From Chara braunii (taxonomy: Eukaryota; Streptophyta; Charophyceae; Charales; Characeae): 20,567 bases of DNA. Below, piece by piece: positions 1 through 8,598 of the stretch. The notes beneath the pieces were generated by a model that worked only from the letters and a program-made list of their open reading frames with translations, was not told where the DNA came from and did not search any database. A program made the position numbers and the translations under genes. The number at the start of each line of letters is the position of its first letter. Position 1 is the first letter of the stretch. The stretch spans positions 442,811-463,377 of the forward strand of contig BFEA01000390.1 in the NCBI GenBank assembly GCA_003427395.1, written 5' to 3'.

Positions 1-418
1 GGGGGGGGAAAGAGGGGTTGGGATTGTAGTTGGGACCGAGGGGAGCTGGAGGGGAAGGAGGCGCTGACGTGGTGGAAGTCGGCCGTCCACGTGTCACTGG
101 TCCTTCCACCGGCACGGGAACCCAGTTACGGCTTCTCCTTCGTCTAGATGATGAGGTTCAATGAACTTCTCACGTGGCCAGCTGCACCGCGGTTTAGACA
201 CTTGGATGGCGGAGCGGTAGTGGATCGGCCTGTAGGAGAAGTGCAGCGGCTGGAGTCACGCCGGCGTCGCGGTTACCAAGGAGAAAGGCGCTAGCTTGGA
301 TGCCGGATGTATCCGGTTGCCTTGATGGACCAGGTGCAAATGCAGGGATGGGGATGGCTATTCGCAATGGTGGGATAGAGAGAGGGGGAGGGAGGGAGGG
401 AGCAGAGGTTCGAAACCC
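1..418 (-). other. Putative leader of truncated LTR element C
   Basis: This stretch lies immediately downstream (minus-strand sense) of the primer site at 419-430, so by position it should be the 5' leader of an element whose body runs off the left edge. I see no recognisable gag protein in any frame. It contains several ACGT-core words (tgacgtgg near 65, ccacgtgtcac near 88, tcacgtggcc near 171) like those in the leaders of the other two elements. A purine-rich run lies at about 377-406. The assignment rests on the primer site alone. Confidence 0.35.
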
Positions 419-430
419 GCTCCGATACCA
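419..430 (-). other. Primer binding site, element C
   Basis: The plus strand reads gctccgatacca, so the minus strand reads TGGTATCGGAGC. This matches the usual plant retrotransposon primer site (complement of the 3' end of initiator tRNA-Met) apart from one base. The same 12-mer occurs at 7413-7424 and 18207-18218, in each case directly left of a TG that starts an LTR. It implies minus-strand orientation and a 5' LTR starting near 432. Confidence 0.65.
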
Positions 431-431
431 A

Positions 432-994
432 TGTGACGCACGTGCAGAGGGCACGTGCGGAGATGGTGAGAGAGAGAGAGAGAGAGGAGGGACACACACG
501 AAGCGGCAGCAGAGTGAAGGTCCCAGTCCGGCTCAATGAATGAACGAACAACTAAATGAATGAACCTCCCGCCCTGGACCTAGGCCAAAGTGATATACCG
601 GCCTAGGTCCAGGTACGGGATAACCTGGTACCAGACAAGGGTCAGGCCGACGGCCTGAAACTGGTCCGGCCTCACTGCCGGGCCGTAGGGGTACCGCTTC
701 AGGTACGGTTTCAGTTTCGGCCTCTAGGGCCTCCCCCTACCGGCTATAGGCTATAGGACCGTCTATCAGCGTATAGGCCTTAGGGTCTGTCTGTCCTAGG
801 GGTAGCCCGGGCCTGCGATTCGCAGTTAGGGTAGCTGTAGGAAATTCCAATTAGTGTGGGCCTATATTTTCCCCGAATTTACAGTTATGTCCCTCATGAA
901 TTTTCCTTACAGGCACGTATCTCGGTTAGCCCTCATTTGAACAAAATTACAAATTTAACCTACCTATGTTACAGCCTCAGGCTGACGGGTCACA
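432..994 (-). repeat. Candidate 5' LTR of element C (563 bp)
   Basis: The segment begins one base after the primer site with TGTGAC and ends with GTCACA at 989-994, a perfect 6-bp terminal inversion with TG...CA ends. It holds a (GA)n run (468-486), a 14-bp perfect inverted repeat (573-586/600-613) around a TATA-like loop, and GC-rich CCTAGG/GGCCT-type words similar in flavour to the U3 of element A. No partner LTR is in the window, so the right boundary rests only on the terminal inversion. Confidence 0.45.
573..613. repeat. 14-bp inverted repeat with TATA-like loop
   Basis: Arms cctggacctaggcc (573-586) and ggcctaggtccagg (600-613) are perfect complements separated by 13 bases containing gatatacc (minus strand GGTATATC). 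A comparable arrangement surrounds the TATA box of element A's LTRs. It could be the core promoter of LTR C, or simply a stable hairpin. Confidence 0.6.
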
Positions 995-1920
995 GGCGGC
1001 AGAACCAGCAAGTCAGTGCAGAAGGGTAAAAGTCATGGTTACGTCGGACCCGTACCGGCACATTTCCGGTCGTCCCACCAGACGCAGGTTTGGACTCCTC
1101 CGGATGTCCGGGCCACTGGACAAGTCCAGACCTTCGGACATGATTGGGTCTGGACAGTCTGGACGTAGGAAATGTCCGGAGATGTTCGGAAAACGAAAAG
1201 AAAAAAAACATTGTAAATTTGTGAAATATGCAGAAAAAAAAGAACAGGGACAGCTAAAAAATTGTCTAATTATAAAGTTACTTTAATATGTTGGACATCT
1301 CAAATGCTCTCATTGTCTGCAATAGGATAAAGACTGCTTTGATTGTGAATCTATTCACTTGGGTGGAATTGGGGCTGTTGTGGGGAAAATCTAAAACACA
1401 CAGTTTGTCGTCATAATGCAAGATGCGTTTGTCATATCATCCTGTAAAGCACAAACAGTTCAAAAGACATGGCAGTCAGCGTCAGAGTCTGAGTCGTTCC
1501 CCCCCTCCCCCCTCTTATTTCCAGTCATTCCCACCCTTCCCTCTCTCGCCCCACATCCCCATAAGTCTGCAAGAGATCAGTTGATTGATTGATTTTTCTA
1601 ACGAGTGGCTGACTGATCGAAACGATTCCATCGGGATAAGAGGGGGCGTTCAAGAACCTTAGGTATGCATGGGTCGATTGATTGATTGATTGATTGATTG
1701 GTTGGTTGGTTGGTTGGTTGGTGGGTTGGTGGGTTATTGATGTTGATTGCATCAATCAATCAATCCATCAACTAGCCCACCAATCAATCAATCAATCAAT
1801 TAATCAATAACAAATGTGATAGCCTACCCCTATGGGGTCTAAAAGATTTGATATGGGGGGTAGGGAGGTTTGTTGTTTCACACACCGTGAGTGCAGAATT
1901 CCAACGAAGATTCCATAACC
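995..1920. other. Non-coding spacer between elements C and B
   Basis: I see no gene here. 1040-1190 is rich in TCCGGA/GTCTGGAC words in both orientations. 1195-1300 is A-rich. A strong polypyrimidine run (1499-1517) would read as a purine tract on the minus strand, but no LTR matching element B lies to its left. A GATT-type microsatellite occupies 1674-1808. The stretch may include decayed 3' sequence of element B. Confidence 0.5.
1674..1808. repeat. GATT/GGTT microsatellite forming an inverted repeat
   Basis: A run of GATT units (about 1675-1699) passes into GGTT units (1700-1735). These are followed by AATC-type units at 1750-1766 and 1781-1808. The first and last blocks are reverse complements for more than 20 bases, so the whole can fold into a long hairpin. 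The short nested inversion ttgattg-cat-caatcaa lies near 1743-1759. Confidence 0.85.
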
Positions 1921-3139
1921 CTATTGCAATGCCAAGACAGACGTGACAAAGACAACGGAGAAAGACGACGGGTGGAAATGAGGGAGGACCACATAGGGTA
2001 GCAGTTTAGACACATGGAAGACAGGATATGCCCTGAGGTGTGGAGGTATATCTATTCGATAGGAAGGTCCATCTTCACCTCCAATGACTTTGAGAACTTC
2101 CCAGGGCCCATAGTAGACAGGTAGCAATTTCTAAGACACGTTCTCTTCCAAGGAAAACTCTTTAGACTTGACCCAGACAAAGTCCCCTTCCTGAAATTGT
2201 GAAGGACGACAATGTTTATAAGCTTGTTCAATCATTTGCAGTTGGGCTTTCTGTTTGTTTTCCTTCACTTTCTTAATGTCTTCTCCATACAAAACTGCGA
2301 ATTCTCGTGTTCCTGGGGGTAGCCTCTGAATCTGGTCCCTAGTTAACGTATCAATGGGACACTTAGGCTTCCAACCTTTATGTAGTCCATTAGGTGTTCT
2401 TCCTGTAACAGTATGTATACTGTTATTATATGCACTAGCAATTTTCGGCAAGTTCTCATCCCAATCAATTCGGTCAGGACGGACATACATTCGCAAAAGT
2501 TGTTGGCAAAGACGATTCAGTTTGGCCATTCGTTTCAGGATGTCTGCCTGACGACATGGTCAACATGGTTCCATAGACTTCCACAACTTTTGTCATTGCA
2601 GACTAGTGAACCGAACATCCCTATCAGATACAATGGTTTTAGGAAATCCATACTCAGAGACCCATCGCATTTGAAACTTTTGGATGACTAGTTTGGTTCT
2701 TGCTTTCGCAGGTAAAGGAATGAACATACCATACTTGGAAAATCTATCGATGATGACCATTACTTAACTGTTGTCGTTTCGACTCTTAGTGAGGCTCATG
2801 AAGTCAATAGAGATGGACTCACTTGGCTCAATTGGAATAGGCAGCGGTCTCAGTAGTTCCATCAGATTCTCATGTGAGGGCTTGTTCCTCTGACAGACAA
2901 GACAAGTCTGCACATACGTTAGTACATCTTCCTTCATTCGTTTCCATTCAAAACGTTCTCGTACATCGGCATATGTCTTCTTGAAACCAAAGTGACCTTC
3001 CGCATCATGACACTCCCCAATGATCAAACTCTTAATTGGTTTGATATGCGGAATACACAATCGTTCTTCGATTTTGCTTACCAAGAAGAGTAAGCCATCG
3101 GTCATTCGATATTCTGGAAATAACTCAGGGTTCTTTCGT
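1921..3139 (-). pseudogene. Element B pol: integrase (broken)
   Basis: This integrase would join element cDNA to chromosomal DNA. Reading leftward on the minus strand, a zinc-binding H2C2 region comes first (GECHDAEGHFGF, then CLVCQRNK, about 2880-3010). The catalytic core follows, with Asp in SIDFMSL (near 2805) and Asp in TIVSDRDVRFTS (near 2615). The Glu region HPETNGQTE (near 2530) lies in a shifted frame. After it come a linker and the GPWEV...PVFHVSKL C-terminal motif (2010-2110). Damage: in-frame TAA at 2764-2766, frameshifts between about 2520 and 2600, and in-frame TAG at 2131-2133. The tail beyond SKLLPY matches nothing I know and may be replaced sequence. No chromodomain is visible. 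Its left end is set by the stop at 1921. Confidence 0.85.
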
Positions 3140-4044
3140 AGAGTTTCGAAATCTCTGATTGTTGTAATCTTCTTTTTTTCAGGCCTTAGTCCTTCCTCGT
3201 CCACTATATGCCCTTAGTACAAAACTTCAGGCTTAGCAAACTCAGACTCTTCGGGTTGAATTTGAAGTTGCCCTCGGGCAACTTATGTAGGACCATTCGT
3301 AGATGCTTAGCAAACTCAGACTCTTCGGGTTCAATTTGAAGTTGCCCTCGCGCAACTTATGCAGGACCATTCGTAGATCTTTTTCATAATCCTCTAGTGT
3401 TTTGCTATGCACTAGAATATCATCGAGATAGACTATAACGAATTGGTCAAGCCACTGACGAAATAACTCGTTCATTGACCTTTGGAAGGTCGCAGGTGCA
3501 TTGGTCAGACCGAAAGGCATAACCACGAACTCGTAGTGACCATACCTTGTTCGGAAAGTCGTCTTGTGTTGATCCTCAGGTGCCACCTCTATCTGGTGAT
3601 ACCCTGACTTGAGATCAATCTTACTGAAGTATCTACATCCCTGCACTGATCCAATAGATCATCAATGCGCGGAAGAGGTCACGCGTTTTTAACAGTGACG
3701 AAATTCAGCCCGTGATAATCAATAGATAAGTGAACTTCACCTTCCTTTTTAGGCACGAATAAGACAGGGGCGCCATAAGGAGATGAGTTAGGGCGAATCC
3801 ATCCTTTATCAGTAAGTTCTTGCAGCTGCTTCCGCAGTTCCTCAGGTTCCCTATGAGACATTCGATAAATAGGGCCCTTCATAATCTTACTTCCGGGAAT
3901 GATCTCGATCGTGTGCTTAATAGCACGCTCAGTGATCCCCGTCGGCTCAGTCTGCAAGTCCTTGTATTCATCAAGAAGTTTTTCAATAGAAGGTGGGTAA
4001 GATGAAGAACACTCACCTACTCGTTTAACGAGCACCATCATCAC
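3140..4044 (-). pseudogene. Element B pol: reverse transcriptase (broken)
   Basis: This is a retrotransposon reverse transcriptase. Visible motifs, right to left: [48 protein letters not shown] with the first catalytic Asp, MPFGLTNAPATFQ, and YLDD (3419-3430) with the two active-site Asp. The thumb is disrupted by a 74-bp tandem duplication (3231-3304 and 3305-3378). After it the sequence continues GLRPEKKKITTIRDFE and then runs straight into integrase sequence, with no RNase H. Damage: in-frame TGA near 3690, a frameshift near 3650 before the FSKIDL motif, and in-frame TAA near 3213. The family assignment is secure; the individual lesions are read by eye. Confidence 0.88.
3231..3378. repeat. 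74-bp tandem duplication inside reverse transcriptase
   Basis: 3231-3304 and 3305-3378 match at all but three positions (g/c, g/c and t/c). The unit encodes the end of the reverse transcriptase palm/thumb (reading KLREGNFKLNP). Since 74 is not a multiple of three, the duplication also shifts the frame. Confidence 0.93.
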
Positions 4045-4052
4045 CTCCTGAT

Positions 4053-4779
4053 CTAACTTCTGTTAACGACCATTGATCGAAAAGTTTGAGAACTCATACA
4101 ACAGAAAGACATAGTAGAGTCAGAGCCAGATCTATGGTATAACTTTATCGCACGTAATTCAGACTTCTTGTCCTTGCGTTTGACAATTTTATCTTTGAAC
4201 TTAACTTCTGGGTCGGCTTCCTCATGCCAATCCATACCCAAAATTAAGTCAAGGGTAAATTCTTCTCTATAAGGAAGGATACCTCGTGTAGAATCTTCTT
4301 ACCTTCCTTGGTTCTGAAATAACACTTGACACAATCGGCGTATTGAGAGGCAGTGATCGTGCTCTTGTCAGCGAGTATAGACGTGATAGGTCTAGGTAAA
4401 TCTTTTACCTTTATTCCCATATGCAATTTTCGAATTGCCTTCTCTGAGATATAAGACCGTGTCGATCCCGGATCTAACACGACACCTACTTGCGTGTGCG
4501 CAATCTCAACATTCGCGATCATTAACTCGCCCTTAGACTTTGCTTTCTTCGCCCACAAACTCCTAAGTGCTATTAGTTCATTGCCGAGTTCGTAACGGGA
4601 ATCGTTCAATGAGACAGAACAAAGGACTGTGTCAGGGTGGTCTGGACGACAGGCGGAAGAAGAGCCACCCTCTGCCTTGAGAGTCGAAGGGGTAGAAGGG
4701 GTTGTAGGCGTCTTACCTTTTTCTTTGTCTATACCCATCGACTCAGTAGGAGCAGATGCTACTCCTATTGGCTGCTCGC
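4053..4779 (-). pseudogene. Element B pol: aspartic protease (broken)
   Basis: This retropepsin-like protease would process Gag-Pol. The active-site stretch VVLDPGSTRSYIS (near 4460-4500) shows Asp-Pro-Gly where DSG or DTG is usual. The conserved end motif LILGMDW lies near 4225-4245. An N-terminal Ser/Thr/Pro-rich linker precedes the domain. Between FLIEKNLPL and the LILGMDW motif (about 4244-4262) the frame shifts by one base. After the domain the sequence degrades, reaching a stop at 4053-4055. Its frame opens upstream across the gag stop at 4765 and is offset -1 from gag. That fits expression by frameshifting at 4780-4786, so there need not be a separate start codon. Confidence 0.8.
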
Positions 4780-6642
4780 TTTTGGGTTACGGATAAGTGG
4801 ACACCAGACTATCACATGCCCCACGGTGCTACACTTGAGGCATTGGCGATTGTCCATCTTGGACTGCCATTCCTCCCGAGTCATGTTCATCTTTTCCCAG
4901 GGTCTCCCGAACGCGATGCTGGGATGCTCGGGAAACGAGTGTGGCCTCTTCTTCTTCTTCCATTGGTTATGGCCTCCCCTGTTGGCCAATACGACAGTGA
5001 CATCACCCTTCTCAGATTCATTGTCGCCGTTACCTCCTCCTCCTTCAGACTCACCAAGAGGTAACTTCTCTACTGTTTCATCGTCAAATAACACAAGCAT
5101 ATGGTCCTGACGATTTTGTCGCCAAAGGACTCGCTTGTCATAACCCCCTACCGGTCCCGACTTAACCACCGAAGCGTAAGACCTTTTTACCTGCGCGGTC
5201 ATCTGCTCTTGTTGGAGAGCGAGATCACAAAATTGCCGAATAGCTATACTTACTTGACTTTGACTCAACCACGAGTTGTCCGCGAATGGGCTCGGGCAAT
5301 GCACGTGAGTAGATGTAGAAAACCTGGTTGTTTTGAAGGTTCAGTCCAGGTACCTGCAACAGACGATCCACTTCACGCGACAAGGCATCAACAGAAGTCC
5401 AACGTTTCTGGCCTATCGTTGTGAGCTCGTCGAAAGCTTTGTCAGCCGTCGTTTTGTCGAGAAATCTCTCCTTTATCTTTTGGAGAAATTGTCTCAACGT
5501 CAGAGTCTTTGCCCACTCACCAATATCTTCAAAGCCAGCGGCATCGGCTTCGGCCAACGCCCATTCGTTGGCTACTCCTCCCAGACTTTCAGGGTCAACG
5601 GGTGTAGTGCTACAACAAGTCTGTATTTTGGCGATGTACAACAACAAGTTTTCTTCCTTTTTGTTGCTGTAGGTAAACGACAATTTCATCTTATCCTTTT
5701 CTTTCTTTTTCGGTTTTTCCGCTTCTTTCGCCGGTTCTTCTTTCTTTCTGGTGGGTTCTTCTTTCTTCTCAACCGGTCTCACAGGTTCTTTCTTGGAACT
5801 TGCGGGTTTCTCAGGCGTGACCCATTTCATTGCATCCTTCATTAATTTTTCTTGGGATTCTTTCTTATCTTCTTCCCCCTGGCCACCTCCTCATACACCA
5901 CCTTGTCTTTCCCTTTCACCATTCTGGTCATGGACTCAACCGCGGCGGTTTTCTTATCAATCTTCTTTTCGAGATGCACGAGGTAGACCATGATAGACTG
6001 GAGAATAAATGCAACCTCACTTCTTGCTTCTTCGTAGTGAAACCTTTGCCTCAACTCTTCCATTACTCTCTCTTCTTCTTGTTGTTGTTCTTTCAATCTT
6101 CGGTACTCTTCAACTTTCCTTCTCTCTTCTCTCAATGTGTTCTGTAACTGTCGGATGTTTTCCTCCATCATATCCACAGACAGTTGCGGTTCTCTCCTTT
6201 CAACCCTTTCTTCTTTCTTTTCCTTTCTTCCCTTTCTTTCCCGATCTTATTTCTCAAGGCTCTCAGGGACATACCGATCAAGGACTAATCGTCCTTGCTT
6301 TATGAGTTCTTCGACCCTTCGGCCTGTCTCCATCATCTGAACAGCAGTTTCAGCGGCCTGCAGGTCTCCTTCTGCATCACGCAGATTGACCTGTCCGTGA
6401 ACATGCTGTTCAGCATCTGGACTGGCGCCATGTATCTCGCCAAGCAGCTGACGAAGGAGACCCAACAAAGTCTGTCTTCTTCCGTCAATCTGTCCACGGG
6501 TTTTCAATTCCACTCTCTCTTCATCAACAAAGACGGTGAGAGGGATGGAGAAGAAGAAGAGGGGTATGAACCGAGTCAAGATAGAGGCACGCAAACACTT
6601 CCAAAGAGAGTTCATTCTGCCAAGCGTGTAAATGTGGCACAA
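4765..6642 (-). pseudogene. Element B gag (broken)
   Basis: This is the structural Gag polyprotein, which packages element RNA. Right to left: an N-terminal charged, coiled-coil-prone part (6247-6642), a strongly helical Glu/Arg/Lys-rich stretch (5842-6246), a Lys/Glu/Pro-rich linker, a capsid-like region with ANEWALAEADA and LRQFLQKIKERFLDKTTADKAF (about 5400-5620), and an intact zinc knuckle C-x2-C-x4-H-x4-C at 4801-4842 (CLKCSTVGHVIVWC). The stop TAG is at 4765-4767. Damage: in-frame TAA at 6247-6249, a frameshift in a G run near 5885, and another near 5250-5300. The true start is uncertain; 6642 is the rightmost in-frame ATG of the first segment. Confidence 0.82.
4780..4786 (-). promoter_or_regulatory. 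Candidate -1 frameshift heptamer, element B
   Basis: On the minus strand the gag frame reads AAC CCA AAA GCG, giving C CCA AAA in the X XXY YYZ register, four codons before the gag stop. Slipping back one base moves reading into CCC AAA AGC GAG, which is the open protease frame. CCCAAAA is not among the most efficient known slippery sites, so this is a candidate supported by frame geometry. Confidence 0.5.
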
Positions 6643-7412
6643 TAAATAAAATTAAAAGACAAAAATAAATTCCATGATGCACACAACTCTTACAACAAGA
6701 ATTATTAAAGGCAGGGACAAAGAAACAATTTTCTAATACTATTTTGTTGTTTGTTCTTCCTAATCTATGTGTGATGACGTTCTACCGTATACGTGCAGGT
6801 ACCGCAGGACAACAACACAAGAGTAAGTATGCACAACATCCACAGACAACCAACAGGTAAGTAAAACCAACACATAACGCAATCAATGGTTAGCTGTCTT
6901 CTCAATCATCTGCAACAGCAGTACAACCCAAGTGCACATTCACACCTTCAACAGTCCTTACACATGCCACGTGTCACCCCTGGCCTGCCAACACAGCAAC
7001 TCAAAGAGTCTGCCACGTCAGCAGATCAGGGACCCGATAGGTCAACAAGGAGGGATGCCACGTCACAGTGCAGGTCTGCCTTCCACCAATATACCAAGTC
7101 AGCACATCACTAGCAAGCAGTAACGAGTACATGCCACGTCAGACCATGCCCTGCATGCCACATAACAATGTGCCACATCAGCGGTACCAGCGCCACGTCA
7201 GCCTGTTGCCAACACAGCCCTTCAATCTTCAACGTAGCCTTGTCATCATCTTCAAGGGACGGCTGCTCGCAAGTGCACTATTACCATGTCTAGACGTGCG
7301 GGATGATCGTGCGCGTTAATATACGTGTTTCATATTGCACATGCAGCACCTCCCACTTACCTGTGTGCCACGTCAACACCTAACAGCTGACATCAGATCG
7401 CGATGAAGAGTT
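6643..7412 (-). other. Leader of element B
   Basis: This non-coding stretch lies between the primer site and gag. No gene is seen in either strand. It has at least five exact GCCACGTCA words on the plus strand (7012, 7057, 7133, 7192 and 7367) plus near-copies such as gccacatca at 7172 and gccacgtgtca at 6966. Confidence 0.7.
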
Positions 7413-7424
7413 GCTCCGATACCA
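7413..7424 (-). other. Primer binding site, element B
   Basis: The minus strand reads TGGTATCGGAGC, identical to the sites of elements A and C and complementary to the plant-type initiator tRNA-Met tail. It lies three bases left of the TGCAAT that begins the 5' LTR. Confidence 0.85.
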
Positions 7425-7427
7425 AAT

Positions 7428-8598
7428 TGCAATGAACCCTGATCGTGAACACAGTTGTCAACAATGCAAGCCCAGATGAATGTCAACCAGCTCATGCATA
7501 CCAATAGTCAAAATCGTAACCAGACAGAATGAGATGAGGTGATCATACACAAACGAAGAGAGAGGAGGGAGATTAGACAAAGGAGAGGAAAGTATAATGC
7601 CCACTCCTGCTTCGGGCTCCCTCCTCGACCACCACCTCAATAATCAATAGTCTGAACAAGTATCCGAAGTAACCTCAATGTGCCACGTGGCACATCTAAT
7701 CAGTCCCTCATCAGCGCTGAAGCAATGTCGACATGAAGACAATCAGGTAAGTATCCACGATCTCTCCACAGTCACGATCTTCCTCTTCCTCGCAACCAAT
7801 CACCTCATGTAGACAGCGTGGACAATGCCACATCAGCAATCAAGACAGGTGGCTACGCCACATCATTAATGAAGACCAATAGCAGCACCTCGTAGGCCAG
7901 GAGCAGCGCCCCATGTACCAGGAGCAGCGCCACACATACCAAAGGCAGCGCCACATCAGCATGCCACGAAGACCAAAGGCAGCGCCACATATACTAGAGG
8001 CAGCGCCACATCAGCATGCCATGTAGACCAAAGGCAGCGCCACTTATACTAGAGGCAGCGCCACGTCAGCATGCCACGTAGACCAGCAGTAGCGCCACAT
8101 ACACCAGAGGCAGCGCCACGCCAGCATGCCACGTAGACCAGCGTGCCGTCTCCACCTTGTGCCGTCGTCCGCAACGCGTGTGCACAGCCAACATGAAGCC
8201 TGCGTCGAGTCAATCTTTTGAATGCTGGACTTGATTGAGGCCGGCCTTATGTAGCAGTCGTTGAGGCTGTCTGGCCTCGGGTGCCTTGTCCCCAGTCGTC
8301 CAGATTGACTCACATCTCAAGGCTCGGATTGTTCAGTTACAGACTTCTCCCTTGGACCTGATGTTGTCTCGGTACCTGCATACAAACAGTTGTGTGTGCT
8401 TGACCTGCGGCCTAGGCTAGGTACCTTTGGACTTTGACTGTTGGGTGGACCGACAGTTAACCGAAGTCAACTGTCACACGCCCAGGCCCTGAAATCCTGA
8501 AGGGCCTTTTCTGCCCGTATTTGGATTGGGCTCAGGGCAGCCATGTAGGCCTTCTGATGGCTCTCAGTTCCACGAGACAGACGGCATGAGTTATTGCA
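7428..8598 (-). repeat. 5' LTR of element B (1171 bp)
   Basis: It starts TGCAAT (7428) and ends ATTGCA (8598), a perfect 6-bp terminal inversion with TG...CA ends, directly beside the primer site. It includes a 55-bp tandem repeat (7944-8163) and a gaggcc/ggcctc inversion (8237-8242/8273-8278) around ttatgta. The right flank is ctcta (8599-8603), which would be the target duplication if the other end were found. The second LTR is not in the window, so the right boundary is inferred from the terminal inversion. Confidence 0.65.
7944..8163. repeat. 55-bp tandem repeat, about 4 copies
   Basis: The units begin ggcagcg at 7944, 7999, 8054 and 8109, an exact 55-bp spacing. Each contains gccaca/gtcagcatgccac-type words, and shorter degenerate half-units precede them from about 7880. 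The array lies inside LTR B. Confidence 0.9.

Larger units (their letters stand above)
1921..8598 (-). mobile_element. Element B: decayed Ty3/gypsy LTR retrotransposon
   Basis: On the minus strand, from right to left: a 5' LTR (7428-8598), primer site (7413-7424), non-coding leader, gag with a CCHC knuckle, then pol in the order protease, reverse transcriptase, integrase. That is Ty3/gypsy order. The RNase H domain is absent, apparently by an internal deletion near 3140. No copy of the 5' LTR is found to the left, so the 3' end is either lost or lies beyond the left window edge behind element C. Stops and frameshifts are scattered through gag and pol, so this copy cannot make its proteins. 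The protein fragments are clearly different from those of element A, so it is a different family. Confidence 0.9.

Noticed and set aside
300-539. Small plus-strand frame over the element C primer site
   Set aside because: It crosses the primer site and a GA run and has no recognisable product.
1499-1517. Polypyrimidine run as the polypurine tract of element B
   Set aside because: No LTR resembling 7428-8598 lies to its left and no TG...CA border adjoins it, so it is probably incidental.
1525-1755. Minus-strand frame rich in QPTNQ and NQSI repeats
   Set aside because: It is simply the GATT/GGTT microsatellite translated.
5333-5845. Plus-strand Phe/Arg-rich reading frame of 170 codons
   Set aside because: It is antisense to the Lys/Glu-rich gag linker of element B; the composition is that of a mirror frame.
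7944-8163. CRISPR-like array
   Set aside because: The 55-bp units are contiguous tandem repeats without unique spacers, in a eukaryotic LTR.
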